DNA of 64,000 bases from Clostridioides mangenotii TR (GTDB lineage: Bacteria > Bacillota > Clostridia > Peptostreptococcales > Peptostreptococcaceae). A model generated the notes under the pieces. That model searched no databases, was not told the origin of the DNA, and saw nothing but the letters and a program-made list of their open reading frames with translations. Shown here in pieces: positions 8,474 through 18,564 of the stretch. The stretch spans positions 127,638 through 191,637 of the forward strand of contig NZ_AXUS01000003.1 in NCBI RefSeq assembly GCF_000498755.1, in the 5' to 3' direction. Every line of letters starts with the position of its first letter. Position 1 is the stretch's first letter. Both the position numbers and the translations under genes were made by a program.

Positions 8474-10009
8474 ATGTCTAATACAGTTAAATCCGCATTT
8501 ATTTTCTTTGCGGCAACCATGATTTCAAAGGTTCTTGGATTTTTTAGAGATGTTGTCATTGCAAAGGTCTATGGCGCAGGTGCCATATCTGATGCTTATT
8601 TTATGTCTTTAAATATCATCACAGTGGCTTTTATCGGATTGTTTTGTGTTGCTATACAGAGTACGTATATGCCTATATATACAAAAATAGAAAAGAATGA
8701 CGGACGCTCAAAAGCTCTCGAGTTTACTGGTAATATTATAAATATTATTGTAATTTTTTCTTTGGTAGTAGTAGTATTTGGATGGGTTTTTACTGAACCT
8801 TTAGTCAAATTATTCGCTATGGGATTTACAGGAAAGACATTAGCACTTACGATACAATTAACTAGAATAGTTTTATTTTCTGTCGGTTTGGTTAGTGTTA
8901 CGTACATACTAAAAGCGTACTTGGAAATACACAATTACTTTTTAATAACAGGCCTTATGAGCATACCATACAATATATCCATAATAATCTCAGTATACCT
9001 CAGTAAAAATTTTGGGGTTGGAATATTAGGATATGGTACCGTCTTTGCATTTTTGGCACAAATTCTTTTTCTGATTCCATTTTGTTGTAAGAAAGGTTTT
9101 AAATATAAATTAAAATTTAATCTAAAAGACAAAAATGTAAAGCGTATGGCTTTAGCGATAGTTCCAATTTTGATAGGAGCTTCTGCTAATCAAGTCAACA
9201 GTTTAGTAGACAAAAATCTAGCTTCCACACTAGCTGAAGGTTCATTATCAGCATTAAATTACGGTTACAGATTAAATATCTTTGTAACAGGATTATTTGT
9301 AGCTTCAATAACATCAGTTATGTATCCTTTATTTTCAAAATTAGGAGCCAACAAAAATATACAAAAGTTAAAAGATAATTTATCTCTATCGATCAATGCA
9401 ATCACATTAGTAACTCTACCAATATCTGTAGGCGCTTTTATACTTTCAGAGCCTATAATAAGAGTCTTATTTGAAAGTGGTGAATTCGATAGTAGCGCTA
9501 CAGTTCTATCAGCACAAGTTTTAGCTTTTTATGCTATAGGTATGTTAGCTAGTGGAATCAGAGATATAGTTGTAATAGTTTATTATTCATTAAACGACAC
9601 CAAAACGCCGATGAAGAACAGTCTATTATGCGTTTTCTTCAACATCGTATTCAACCTAATACTAATTAGATATTTAAAAGCTCCTGGGTTAGCCCTAGGT
9701 TCAAGTATATCAGCAATACTAGCAGTATGTTTCTTGATGTATCAATTGAGAAAGAAAATAGGACATCTTAACGCAACAAATATGATTATAAGCTTTATAA
9801 AAATTTCCTTTACATCAGGGATAATGGCAGTTGTAGTTTTAACAGTGTTCGAAAAACTCTCTGCCACAAGTGAACTAATATCGCTATTGGTTTCAGTTAC
9901 TGCAGGGGCAATTGTATATATTATAATAATCTTAATGTTAAAAATTGATGCAACCGATTATTTTATAGAAATACTAAAAAATAGGTTTAAAAGAAATAAT
10001 GTAAAATAA
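8474..10009 (+). CDS. murJ: Lipid II flippase MurJ (MviN family)
   Basis: A 511-residue polytopic membrane protein, the usual MurJ length, with about 14 predicted hydrophobic segments. The N-terminus carries the family signature around AATMISKVLGFFRDVVIAKVYG. The conserved charged positions in GYRLNIFVTGLF and the RDIVVIVYYSLNDTKTPM segment also match MurJ/MviN of the MOP exporter superfamily. It flips the peptidoglycan precursor lipid II across the membrane. GAGGTAAAC precedes the ATG. It is the only wall gene in this part of the window. Confidence 0.93.
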   Translation: MSNTVKSAFIFFAATMISKVLGFFRDVVIAKVYGAGAISDAYFMSLNIITVAFIGLFCVAIQSTYMPIYTKIEKNDGRSKALEFTGNIINIIVIFSLVVVVFGWVFTEPLVKLFAMGFTGKTLALTIQLTRIVLFSVGLVSVTYILKAYLEIHNYFLITGLMSIPYNISIIISVYLSKNFGVGILGYGTVFAFLAQILFLIPFCCKKGFKYKLKFNLKDKNVKRMALAIVPILIGASANQVNSLVDKNLASTLAEGSLSALNYGYRLNIFVTGLFVASITSVMYPLFSKLGANKNIQKLKDNLSLSINAITLVTLPISVGAFILSEPIIRVLFESGEFDSSATVLSAQVLAFYAIGMLASGIRDIVVIVYYSLNDTKTPMKNSLLCVFFNIVFNLILIRYLKAPGLALGSSISAILAVCFLMYQLRKKIGHLNATNMIISFIKISFTSGIMAVVVLTVFEKLSATSELISLLVSVTAGAIVYIIIILMLKIDATDYFIEILKNRFKRNNVK

Positions 10010-10050
10010 AATATACTTTATATCATAAACGAATTATTTTTATAATTAAA

Positions 10051-10117
10051 TGAGCCTGTAATGTATTAACTGATAAAATCAAGTTTCAATTTTATCAGTT
10101 AATACATTACAGGCTCA
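10051..10117. terminator. Perfect 29-bp hairpin between convergent murJ and leuS
   Basis: Arms 10051-10079 and 10089-10117 are exactly complementary over 29 bases with a 9-nt loop. It sits between two genes that converge, so a bidirectional terminator is the simplest reading. The stem is far longer than termination requires. Confidence 0.75.
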
Positions 10118-10171
10118 CTTTTATGGTTATTATCATTACTTTATAAACTTCATTAGACTAATATTTAAAAA

Positions 10172-12591
10172 TTATTTTACAACTATATTAACAAGTTTAT
10201 TAGGTACTCCAACTATTTTCACTATTGTCTTACCTTCAACAAGTTCTTTTATCTTATTGTTATCCATAGCTAATTTTTCCAAATCTTCTTTGCTTGTATT
10301 AGCAGGTATATTCATTTTGTCCCTTACTTTTCCATTTACTTGAACAACTACTTCTATCTCATCTTGAACTAGTGCAGTTTCATCGTATTTTGGCCAAGAT
10401 ATACTAAATACACTTCCCTCTTTACCTATTATAGACCAAAGCTCGTCACCTAAGTGAGGTGCAAATGGAGCAAGTATTACTATTACTGTTTCTACACATT
10501 CTTTTAAAACTGCATTATTTCTAGTATCTAATTCTTTGTATTTATACGCTTCATTTATCAATTCCATAAGAGCTGATATTGCAGTGTTAAATCCAAATTT
10601 TTCACTTAAGTCTTCAGTAACTTTTTTAAGTGTTGTGTTTACTGTAAATCTCATATGCTTATCTTCTTTAGTCATTTCGCCAAATGAAGTGTCTTCTTTA
10701 ACTATATCTTTTAACTCGTCAACTAGTCTGTAAACTCTGTTTAGGAATCTGAAGCATCCATCAACACCTTGCTCTGACCACTCTAGATCTCTCTCTGGTG
10801 GTGCTGCAAACAGCACGAATAATCTAGCTGTATCTGCACCGTACTCTTCAATTATCTCTACTGGAGATACTGTGTTTCCTTTTGATTTACTCATCTTAGT
10901 GCCATCTTTTAGCACCATACCTTGAGTAAGCAGGTTTTTAAATGGCTCTCTAAAGTTTACCATTCCCATTTTATAGAATGCTTTTACAAACCATCTTGCA
11001 TAAAGTAAGTGAAGGATGGCATGCTCTACTCCACCTATATATTGATCTACTGGAAGCCATTTATTCGCTAAATCGCTGTCAAATGCTTCTTCCTCATTTT
11101 TATTGTCCGTATATCTTAAGAAGTACCAAGATGAATCGACAAATGTATCCATTGTGTCAACTTCCCTTTTCGCTGGCTTTCCGCATTTTGGACAAGTTGC
11201 ATTCATAAATTCTTTTGAAGTAGTAAGAGGCGACTCTCCTTTCCCTGTAAACTCAACATCTGTTGGAAGTAATACTGGTAAGTTTTCTTTCTTCTCATGA
11301 ACTATTCCACAATCGTCGCAGTACACAACAGGTATAGGGCATCCCCAGTATCTTTGTCTTGATAGCAACCAATCTCTAAGTCTGTAGTTTACTGTTTTCT
11401 TTCCTAATTTATAAGTTTCTACCTTCTCTATTATTTTTTGAACGCGTCTTTATTATCCATTCCATTAAACTCTTCAGAGTTTATCATTTTTCCATCATCA
11501 TCTATTACATCAATTATTTCTATATTATACTTCTGTGCAAACTCTTTATCTCTATCATCATGAGCTGGTACTGACATTACAACGCCTGTTCCGTAGTCTG
11601 GCATAACATAGTTTGCTATCCATATCGGAACTTCTTTCCCGTTTATTGGATTTATAGCATATTTGCCTATAAACATACCTTGCTTTTCTGTATCAGTTGA
11701 TGTTCTCTCTATTTCACTATATTTGTACATCTCTGTTACAAAGTTCTCTACATCTTTTTCATACTCTGTCCCAGCTACTAATTCTTTAACTAAATCTAGC
11801 TCCGGTGCCAATACCATACATGTAACTCCGTATATTGTATCTGGTCTAGTAGTAAATACTGTCATAGTTTTATCAGTACCTGCTATCTTAAAGTCTATGT
11901 CAGCTCCTTCACTCTTTCCTATCCAATTCTTTTGCATAAGTTTTACTTTTTCTGGCCATCCGTCAAGTGTATCTAAATCTTCCAACAACTCTTCTGCAAA
12001 GTCTGTTATCTTGAAATACCACTGATCAAGATCTTTCTTAACAACAGGAGATCCACATCTTTCACATCCCCCTTGAACAACCTGCTCATTTGCAAGAACT
12101 GTTTCACAAGACGTACACCAATTTACTAGTGATTTCTTTTTGTAAGCTAATCCGTTTTCTAATAATTTTAGGAATATCTCTTGAGTAAATTTATAGTATT
12201 CTGGAGTAGATGTAGCTATCTCTTTATCCCAATCGTAACTTCCACCTAGTAAATTAAGCTTATCCTTCATTTCTTCTATGTTTTTCATAGTCCATATGTG
12301 TGGATGTATTCCATTTTTTATAGCAGCATTTTCAGCCGGAAGTCCAAATGAGTCCCATCCCATTGGATGAAGCACATTAAACCCTTCCATCTTCTTAAAT
12401 CTAGCAACTACATCACCTATAGAGTAGTTTCTAACGTGACCCATGTGTATTTGTCCAGATGGATATGGAAACATCTCTAAAGTGTAGTAATTTGGCTTAT
12501 CAGCCTGTCTTGTATCCACTTTGTACTGACCTGTTTCTTCCCATATCTTTTTCCATTTGCTTTCTATTTCTTTAAAATTATAAACGCTCAT
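10172..12591 (-). pseudogene. leuS: Leucyl-tRNA synthetase, interrupted by a one-base frameshift in a poly(A) run
   Basis: Two minus-strand frames together encode a full class Ia LeuRS of about 805 residues. The N-terminal part (11431-12591) has the HMGH motif in [15 protein letters not shown] and zinc-type CTSC/CERCG pairs. The C-terminal part (from about 11433) has the KMSKSK signature and the anticodon-binding domain. The frame changes at six A (T6 on plus, 11434-11439): one more A would read ...[16 protein letters not shown] and on into the second frame. The second half has no ribosome site of its own. LeuRS is essential, so an undercalled base or ribosomal/transcriptional slippage is likelier than true loss. 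A Leu T-box lies upstream. Confidence 0.9.
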
Positions 12592-12664
12592 ATAATACCT
12601 CCTATATTTAAATATTTTTTATAATTGCCTAAACATATCATGACTTTTATTGTTTTTAGAAACT

Positions 12665-12704
12665 AAAAAATCCCCATCTCTAAACATTACGTTTAGGGAC
12701 GAGG
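12665..12704 (-). terminator. T-box regulated terminator of leuS
   Basis: On the minus strand, two 14-nt arms with 13 pairs (G-T wobbles included) enclose a short loop and are followed by six T. It lies directly behind the T-box antiterminator bulge sequence, as expected for transcription attenuation. Confidence 0.8.
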
Positions 12705-12885
12705 ATATCATCGCGGTACCACCCTAATTAGCTCAAAATTTTGAACTCTCTCAAAGCTTTTAAACCAGCTAAGGTCAATAGATTTAATCTAGCAAGTTCG
12801 GATATATACAGTATTAGTTCACACCAACCACTAACTCTCTTTAAAAGTATACTTTCCTACTACTCTAGTCTATTGTAAATAATTC
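12665..12885 (-). promoter_or_regulatory. T-box leader of leuS (Leu specifier CTT)
   Basis: The minus strand contains the antiterminator consensus AGGGTGGTACCGCG (about 12713-12726) before the terminator. About 100 nt upstream lies a Stem I region with the typical GGTTGGTGTGAA segment. A CTT triplet (12794-12796) in CGAACTTGCT fits the specifier position for leucine. Uncharged tRNA-Leu would stabilise the antiterminator and switch on leuS. It fills the gap of nearly 400 bases between leuS and rsfS. Confidence 0.88.
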
Positions 12886-12989
12886 TAATTTTATAAATAT
12901 TCTAACTATACAAAATATATCAACAACTTTGTTAAGTATTTAAGATAATATCATACATACTTTTTATTGTCAATATTTTTTGTAAATAT

Positions 12990-13355
12990 TTATTTTAAAC
13001 CTTCGACATCTATATAAGGAGCATCTCTCCACAACTTTTCTAAGTTGTAAAATCCTCTGTTATCTTCATCAAATACATGAACCATAACATCTACATAGTC
13101 TATAAGTATCCAGTTCTTAGTATCATAGCCCTCTTTACCTCTAGGCTCCATACCGTTTTTCGTCATTTCTTCTTCTACTGAATCTGCGATAGCCTTAACT
13201 TGTCTCTGTGATGAAGCTGTAGTTATAATAAAGTAATCACATAGACTTGATACTGCTCCAACATTAATGATAACTGTATCTTTGCCAAGTTTATCTTCAA
13301 TAGCGTCGTATATAACTTTTGTCATTTGGTCTACTGTCATTTGTTCAAATGCCAT
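12990..13355 (-). CDS. rsfS: Ribosomal silencing factor RsfS
   Basis: A 121-residue protein of the RsfS/Iojap/DUF143 family, which binds ribosomal protein L14 on the 50S subunit and blocks subunit joining in starvation. Family landmarks are DTVIINVGAVSSLCDYFIITTASS and the NWILIDYVDVMVHVF strand with the RGFYNLEKLW end. I start at the ATG of MAFEQMTVDQ because GAGAGGATT lies the right distance before it; an upstream TTG would add 14 unlikely residues. It follows yqeK and nadD on the same strand, a common Firmicutes order. Confidence 0.93.
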   Translation of the reverse strand: MAFEQMTVDQMTKVIYDAIEDKLGKDTVIINVGAVSSLCDYFIITTASSQRQVKAIADSVEEEMTKNGMEPRGKEGYDTKNWILIDYVDVMVHVFDEDNRGFYNLEKLWRDAPYIDVEGLK

Positions 13356-13428
13356 ATAATAATCCTCTCTTTCATAAATCAAATCTCTACTAAACAAATC
13401 TATTAGTTATTATACCATAAAACTTAAA

Positions 13429-14001
13429 TTATAATAACATTTCTTTAATTAAGTAATTTCTTGCACTTATTGTGCGAGGATGTATCAAATTATTATTTTT
13501 TATAACAAAATTAAGCGTATTATTAAATGAGATAAGTAAAGCTTCATCTAATTTTCCTCCATATGACAAATCTCTAAGATGTTGCACATGTGGCAGTGTT
13601 CTTCCATCTTCAATTAAATCAGCTATGTATATAATTTTTTCAAGAAGTTTCATATTTTCTTTTCCAGTGGTATGGTATTTTACAGCATTAGTTATTTCTT
13701 TGTCCTTTATATTAAATTCGTACTCAGCTATATATGACCCTATTACACTATGTGATAAAGCTAAGTTATTTTCTTCAATAGGATCGAGGTAAATCTCATA
13801 TTTTTCTACATAATCCTTAACTTGATCATCCTTTAAGCATTTAGCTGCATCGTGAACAATACCAGCTAAATACGCCTTTTCTTCATCGCAGTTGTATAAT
13901 TTAGACAGTTTTACAGCACAATCCGCAACTCTGTAAGAATGATTAACTCTTCCTTTTGGTAACAATGTACTAAGTTTATGATTAATCTCTTCTATGTTCA
14001 T
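13429..14001 (-). CDS. yqeK: HD-domain hydrolase YqeK (symmetrical Ap4A hydrolase family)
   Basis: A 190-residue HD phosphohydrolase. The metal-binding residues are the H of RVNHSYRV, the HD of IVHDAAKC near residue 50 and later His/Asp positions (ALSHSVIGSY, KYHTTG, YIADLIEDGR). YqeK proteins cleave diadenosine tetraphosphate symmetrically to ADP. The start overlaps the nadD stop by 4 bp (ATGA), so translation is probably coupled. Confidence 0.9.
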   Translation of the reverse strand: MNIEEINHKLSTLLPKGRVNHSYRVADCAVKLSKLYNCDEEKAYLAGIVHDAAKCLKDDQVKDYVEKYEIYLDPIEENNLALSHSVIGSYIAEYEFNIKDKEITNAVKYHTTGKENMKLLEKIIYIADLIEDGRTLPHVQHLRDLSYGGKLDEALLISFNNTLNFVIKNNNLIHPRTISARNYLIKEMLL

Positions 14002-14690
14002 TTACTCATCTCCATACTGTATATTTTTTTATCGTATAAATACTTCTCTACACTATCTGGCATCAAATATCTAACAGATTTTCCAACTTCTAATTGATCT
14101 CTAATATATGTTGAAGATATATCCAGTGAAGGTACGTAAACAGTAATAATATCTGCATCGTATTTTTTGATTAGCTTTTCAATTGTTTCTTGTGCCTTAA
14201 GAAGGCTTATCCCAGGTCTAGTCGCCGCTATAAATGTTGCGAGTTCAAAGTTACGCTTTACGTCTTTCCACTCTTCAATGCCGCATATAGCATCAGCCCC
14301 AGTAATAAAATATAACTCTGCATCTTTATAACACTGATTTAACATTTCTAATGTATCAACGGTATAAGATCTCTTTTCTTTTTTAATTTCAATATCTGAT
14401 ACAAAAAAATCATCGTTACTTTCAGTTGCTAAAAGAACCATATTGTACCTATCTTTTTTATCGGTAACTATACTTTTTTTATGTGGAGGATTCCCCGATG
14501 GAATAAATATTATTTTGTCTAACTTATATTTATCTCTAATGAATTCAGCAGTAGCTAAGTGAGCATAGTGAATTGGGTCAAACGTTCCTCCTAGAATACC
14601 TAATTTTATTTTTTTCGAACTGTGTTTAAATCTCTCTAGTTTTTCAGCATTTTCTTTGACAGCGGTCTTAACTAGATCATCTATTTTCAT
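13998..14690 (-). CDS. nadD: Nicotinate-nucleotide adenylyltransferase
   Basis: A 230-residue NadD that makes deamido-NAD from nicotinate mononucleotide and ATP. The nucleotidyltransferase motif GGTFDPIHYAHL starts near residue 34 and the ISSTYIRDQL signature is near 192. The protein has about 28 extra residues before the Rossmann strand compared with typical NadD. The start is nevertheless supported by AAGGAG at good spacing, so the extension appears real. It is first in the nadD-yqeK-rsfS operon. Confidence 0.93.
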   Translation of the reverse strand: MKIDDLVKTAVKENAEKLERFKHSSKKIKLGILGGTFDPIHYAHLATAEFIRDKYKLDKIIFIPSGNPPHKKSIVTDKKDRYNMVLLATESNDDFFVSDIEIKKEKRSYTVDTLEMLNQCYKDAELYFITGADAICGIEEWKDVKRNFELATFIAATRPGISLLKAQETIEKLIKKYDADIITVYVPSLDISSTYIRDQLEVGKSVRYLMPDSVEKYLYDKKIYSMEMSK

Positions 14691-14949
14691 ATTAAGTCTC
14701 CTTTTAATGTTATACTATATATTGTATCATTTTTTTAGATTTCTTAAAGTATATAAATGTTTTTTCATAATTTATATTAGAATATTTTGTAGTATAGTGC
14801 TATAGCAGAAAACATTTTGTTAGTTATTTATAGTTTATCTAAAAATGCAATTTATATTTTAGTATTTTAGTTTTATAAATATATTTTTAATTGTAGTATA
14901 ATAATTTATATAAAGATTTATAAGTATTAAAATTGGAAAGGATAATATT

Positions 14950-15588
14950 ATGGCAATAATTACAAAACTAGAGGCACAGAAAAAAAACGAAGATAGAGTA
15001 AGTATTTATGTAGACGATAAATACTTTGTAGGAGTGTATAAAGAACTTATTTACTCATTCAATCTAAAAAAAGGCGACTCTATAGATGAGGAAAGTTTAA
15101 AAGAAATGCTTGATAAGGAAATGTTTATAAAAGCAAAGAACAAAGCGATAAATATGCTTACTCGTTCAGATAAATCCGAAAAAACTATGAGAGACAAACT
15201 TACTGAAGATTTCGACGAGCACATTATAGACCAAGTTGTTGAATTTTTGGAAGGATATAAATTAATAGACGACAATTCGTTAGCTCATAAACTAACCAAT
15301 AAAAATGTTCATCTTAACAAATGGGGTAAAAATAAGATCAAGCAAAATCTGTACACAAAGGGTATAAAAAAAGAAGATATAAACGATGCAATTTCCGATA
15401 TCGACGATGATGTAGAGTTTGAAAATGCAATGTATTTAGCTAAGAAAAAATATGCTCAAGTAAATAAATTAGAAAAAAGAAAGGCCTACCAAAAACTGTA
15501 TCAGCATCTTTCTTATAAAGGCTTCGACTACAATACTGTAAAGAGGGTTTTGGATAAGCTTTTAAATACTGATGAATATGATATGTAG
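14950..15588 (+). CDS. recX: Regulatory protein RecX
   Basis: A 212-residue, highly charged helical protein of the RecX family, which limits RecA filament growth. The N-terminus (MAIITKLEAQKKNEDRVSIY, then DDKYFVGVYKEL) is typical of the Firmicutes form. Three helical repeats follow: AINMLTRSDKSEKTMRDKL, the WGKNKIKQNLYTKGI repeat and the final YQKLYQHLSYKGFDYNTVK repeat. GGAAAGGA precedes the ATG. The 14691-14949 region before it is AT-rich with no clear element beyond a likely promoter. Confidence 0.9.
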   Translation: MAIITKLEAQKKNEDRVSIYVDDKYFVGVYKELIYSFNLKKGDSIDEESLKEMLDKEMFIKAKNKAINMLTRSDKSEKTMRDKLTEDFDEHIIDQVVEFLEGYKLIDDNSLAHKLTNKNVHLNKWGKNKIKQNLYTKGIKKEDINDAISDIDDDVEFENAMYLAKKKYAQVNKLEKRKAYQKLYQHLSYKGFDYNTVKRVLDKLLNTDEYDM

Positions 15589-15636
15589 ATTTATATGCTA
15601 TAATTTATAGATAATCAACTTACTTGGAGGTTTGTG

Positions 15637-15723
15637 ATGACTAAGATTATTATCGGAGCACTAAGCTTTATGCTTGGAATATACAATGTTTTTAAGTTGT
15701 ACAAAGAAGAAAGTCTTAAGTAA
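15637..15723 (+). CDS. Small putative membrane peptide (28 residues)
   Basis: An ATG with TTGGAGG at good spacing opens a 28-codon frame that encodes a hydrophobic stretch (IIIGALSFMLGIYNVF) followed by a charged end KLYKEESLK. It lies 48 bp behind recX on the same strand. One short transmembrane helix with a positively charged tail is plausible. No family is recognised. A translated ORF is supported mainly by the ribosome site and composition. Confidence 0.5.
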   Translation: MTKIIIGALSFMLGIYNVFKLYKEESLK

Positions 15724-15813
15724 TTAATATTTATGATATCATGTAATTAAAACGACTCGATTAAACAACAGAAATGGAGATTTTCTCGAAGCATAAGTTA
15801 ACTTTAAAAAGAT

Positions 15814-15871
15814 ATAGGCCAATTGAACGAATAATAATATTTACTGATATCAATTCGTTCAATTGGCCTAT
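15814..15871. terminator. Perfect 19-bp hairpin between convergent recX region and hsdS
   Basis: Arms 15814-15832 and 15853-15871 are fully complementary with a 20-nt loop. T-rich sequence follows on the plus side. It lies between converging transcription units and can terminate both. Confidence 0.7.
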
Positions 15872-15923
15872 TATTTGTTTATAAATTTATAGACTATTTA
15901 TATTTATTACTGTATAAAAACTT

Positions 15924-17054
15924 CTAATAGTTAAAAGCTATTGCCTTATCGTAACTTGGAAGTTCGATTTCTCCAGATATAAGCTTTGGCATTATAGTTG
16001 CTTTTATAAAATTCAATGTCATATTTTCTTTTTTATACGTATCAATTTCTTTCGATAACAGAGATACTCTTTCTTCGTAGTCTTTTATTATTCCTATAGG
16101 GGGCAATAACATCGGATACTTTTTGAGGTCATTTTGGCTTATAAGAGGTTGAGTCGACCCTCTATTTAGTGAATAATAATCAATATACTTCATTACTTGG
16201 TAAATGTATTCTTCATATTCACTCCTTATATAAAACGCATTGTCTGATATCCAAATAGGCTGGTCATATCGTCTAATACATCCATGTGTTCCAACTCTAC
16301 CTGTCGTTATTATCGATCCTTCAACAAGTGCCTCATTTGTATAACCTATTATTTTAGTTGCTCCAACTACAGGGATTCTATATTCACTGTTGTACTTTTT
16401 TCTAGTATTCTCAGGTCTTTTTCCGGATTTTATCTTTATTAATTGAGATAGTTCTGAAATCTTCCATCCAATTGGTATTTGCCCGAATTCACTTTCGATA
16501 AATTCTCCAGAATTTGTTCTATATGGCTTTTTATCTGAGTCTGGAAATTCAAAATCCTTAAACCACCTTTTAAATATCCCTGAGATTATTTCCTCAATTG
16601 TATCCACTATAACATTGTTTAATTCTATCTTGCTATCAAATAAAGTCAATATTTTACCTATAGCAATTTGTTTGCTTTTATCAGGTATACTTACATTTAG
16701 ACTGTATAAATTTTCTCTATTAAGTCCTGGTACCGCACTATGAGTGTTTAGCTTCTCAAGATTAAGTGTCTGCAATAAGTAATATATAAATTTCAGATCA
16801 TAAGAGCTGTCTTCTTCAATATAGTAAGTCGTATCTATAGGAAAAAACTCTTCCTCCTCATAAAATACTCTTCCTATATTTCCTTTTCTACCGAGTATTA
16901 TTGCTGGACCTTCTACTAAGGCTTTATTATGATATCCTATTACTCCTCCAGAGCCATAAACTTTTACATTTCCTTCTTTTCTCTTCAACTTTGGAAGTGA
17001 CTTTCCGTAACGAGCTACAAATATATCTTCTATTCTAACATCGCTATACTTCAT
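15924..17054 (-). CDS. hsdS: Type I restriction-modification specificity subunit HsdS
   Basis: A 376-residue DNA-specificity subunit with two target-recognition domains. The first half ends in a conserved spacer helix (IAIGKILTLFDSKIELNNVI) and the second ends in a similar segment near the C-terminus. Repeated GRKGNIGRV and GRVGTHGCI segments mark the two TRDs. I start at ATG 17054 because GGAGGA precedes it by 8 nt; the longer frame would overlap hsdM by 77 bp, whereas this one overlaps by 11. It determines which bipartite DNA site the HsdM partner methylates. Confidence 0.9.
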   Translation of the reverse strand: MKYSDVRIEDIFVARYGKSLPKLKRKEGNVKVYGSGGVIGYHNKALVEGPAIILGRKGNIGRVFYEEEEFFPIDTTYYIEEDSSYDLKFIYYLLQTLNLEKLNTHSAVPGLNRENLYSLNVSIPDKSKQIAIGKILTLFDSKIELNNVIVDTIEEIISGIFKRWFKDFEFPDSDKKPYRTNSGEFIESEFGQIPIGWKISELSQLIKIKSGKRPENTRKKYNSEYRIPVVGATKIIGYTNEALVEGSIITTGRVGTHGCIRRYDQPIWISDNAFYIRSEYEEYIYQVMKYIDYYSLNRGSTQPLISQNDLKKYPMLLPPIGIIKDYEERVSLLSKEIDTYKKENMTLNFIKATIMPKLISGEIELPSYDKAIAFNY

Positions 17055-18564
17055 AACCAATTCCTCCAAGTACTCTTTTGATATCATCTTCAAGTTTATG
17101 AGATTTTTTAAATTGCTCATTTAGAGTTTTAGTTAATCTTTTCATCTTATCATCGTATAGCTCTGTATCTTCTTCTTCTAACTCTACACCAACAAATCTA
17201 TTTGGAGTTAAAATATAATCATTTTTAATTATATTTTCAATAGTCTCAACTTTACAGTACCCTTGAATATCTTTATACTCTTGGTCAATACTTCCTCTCC
17301 AAGCATGATATGTTCTAGATATCTCATGAATTTCATCTTCAGCAAATTCTTTATGGATTCTGTCGGCCATAAATCCTTTTTTACCTGCGTCTATAAACAG
17401 GATTTCACCTTTTCTAGATTTATTGTTTCCTTTTTTATCGTTTGATAAAAACCATAAACACGCTGGTATCTGAGTTGAATAAAACATCTGTGCGGGTAGT
17501 AAAACTATACAGTCAACTAAATCATTTTCAATTAGATTTTTACGTATTTCATACTCACTTAAAATATTTTTTGTAGATAAACTTCCATTTGCCATTACAA
17601 ATCCAGCTCTACCTTTGTCAGATAACTTCGATATTATATGTTGTATCCATGCGTAGTTTGCATTTCCCTGAGGTGGAATTCCATACACCCATCTGTTATC
17701 ATTTTCTAGCTTTTCTCCGCCCCAATCACTTATGTTAAACGGCGGATTTGCCAATACATAATCTGCTTTTAAATCTTTATGTAAATCATTGTGAAATGTA
17801 TCTGCATTGCTCTTTCCTATATCTCCGTCAATACCTCTGAGTGCTAAGTTCATCTTGCACATTCTCCAAGTTGTCGGATTCGACTCCTGTCCGAATATAC
17901 GAATATCTCCGGGTTTACCTTTATGATCTTCTATAAACCTTTCAGACTGCACAAATAATCCACCAGATCCACAACATGGATCGTATACATTACCCTTACA
18001 AGGCTTTAACATCTCAACTAATAATTTAACGACTGATCTCGGTGTGTAAAACTCACCTCCTGCTTTTCCTTCAGCACTTGCGAATTTACTTAAAAAGTAT
18101 TCATAAATTCTTCCAAGTATATCTTTGGACTGACTATCTGCATCACTGACTTTAAATTTCAATAGATCAATTACATCTCTTAATTTCGACGCATTTAATT
18201 GCGGCTTTGCAAAATCCTTTGGCAATACATCTTTTAGAGATGGATTCTCTTTTTCTATCATACTCATAGCATTATCAATTATCTTACCTAAATCTTTATT
18301 TTCGGAGTTTTTTGTTATGTATTCCCAACGTGCTTTCTGTGGTACCCAGAATATATTTTTCGTTATATACTCACTTTTATCTTCTTCATTTGAGCTCTCA
18401 TTATTTTTTAACTCATCATATCTTTCTTCAAATGTCTCTGATATATATTTTAAAAAGATTAAGCCTAATACAATATTTTTATATTCTGATGGATCCATAC
18501 TTCCCCTCAATCTATCTGCCAATAACCACATACTCTCTTCAATTTTTATTTCTGATACTGACAT
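17044..18564 (-). CDS. hsdM: Type I DNA methyltransferase subunit HsdM
   Basis: A 506-residue N6-adenine methyltransferase. The N-terminal helical domain (SMWLLADRLRGSMDPSEYKN) precedes the SAM-binding motif VYDPCCGSGG near residue 193 and the catalytic NPPF in DYVLANPPFNISD near 270. GGAGGA lies 9-10 nt before the chosen ATG (MSVSEIKIEE); the upstream ATG adds six residues with a weaker site. hsdS overlaps its 3' end. No hsdR is present on either side: rnz follows at 18800 on the other strand and a terminator lies beyond hsdS. The pair may methylate without cutting, or use an hsdR encoded elsewhere. Confidence 0.94.
   Translation of the reverse strand: MSVSEIKIEESMWLLADRLRGSMDPSEYKNIVLGLIFLKYISETFEERYDELKNNESSNEEDKSEYITKNIFWVPQKARWEYITKNSENKDLGKIIDNAMSMIEKENPSLKDVLPKDFAKPQLNASKLRDVIDLLKFKVSDADSQSKDILGRIYEYFLSKFASAEGKAGGEFYTPRSVVKLLVEMLKPCKGNVYDPCCGSGGLFVQSERFIEDHKGKPGDIRIFGQESNPTTWRMCKMNLALRGIDGDIGKSNADTFHNDLHKDLKADYVLANPPFNISDWGGEKLENDNRWVYGIPPQGNANYAWIQHIISKLSDKGRAGFVMANGSLSTKNILSEYEIRKNLIENDLVDCIVLLPAQMFYSTQIPACLWFLSNDKKGNNKSRKGEILFIDAGKKGFMADRIHKEFAEDEIHEISRTYHAWRGSIDQEYKDIQGYCKVETIENIIKNDYILTPNRFVGVELEEEDTELYDDKMKRLTKTLNEQFKKSHKLEDDIKRVLGGIGYEV

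Noticed and set aside
10172..12591. A naturally split two-subunit leucyl-tRNA synthetase, as in Aquifex
   Set aside because: The second half has no ribosome site or proper start, and conserved LeuRS sequence continues in the other frame across the junction. A one-base frame change explains it better.
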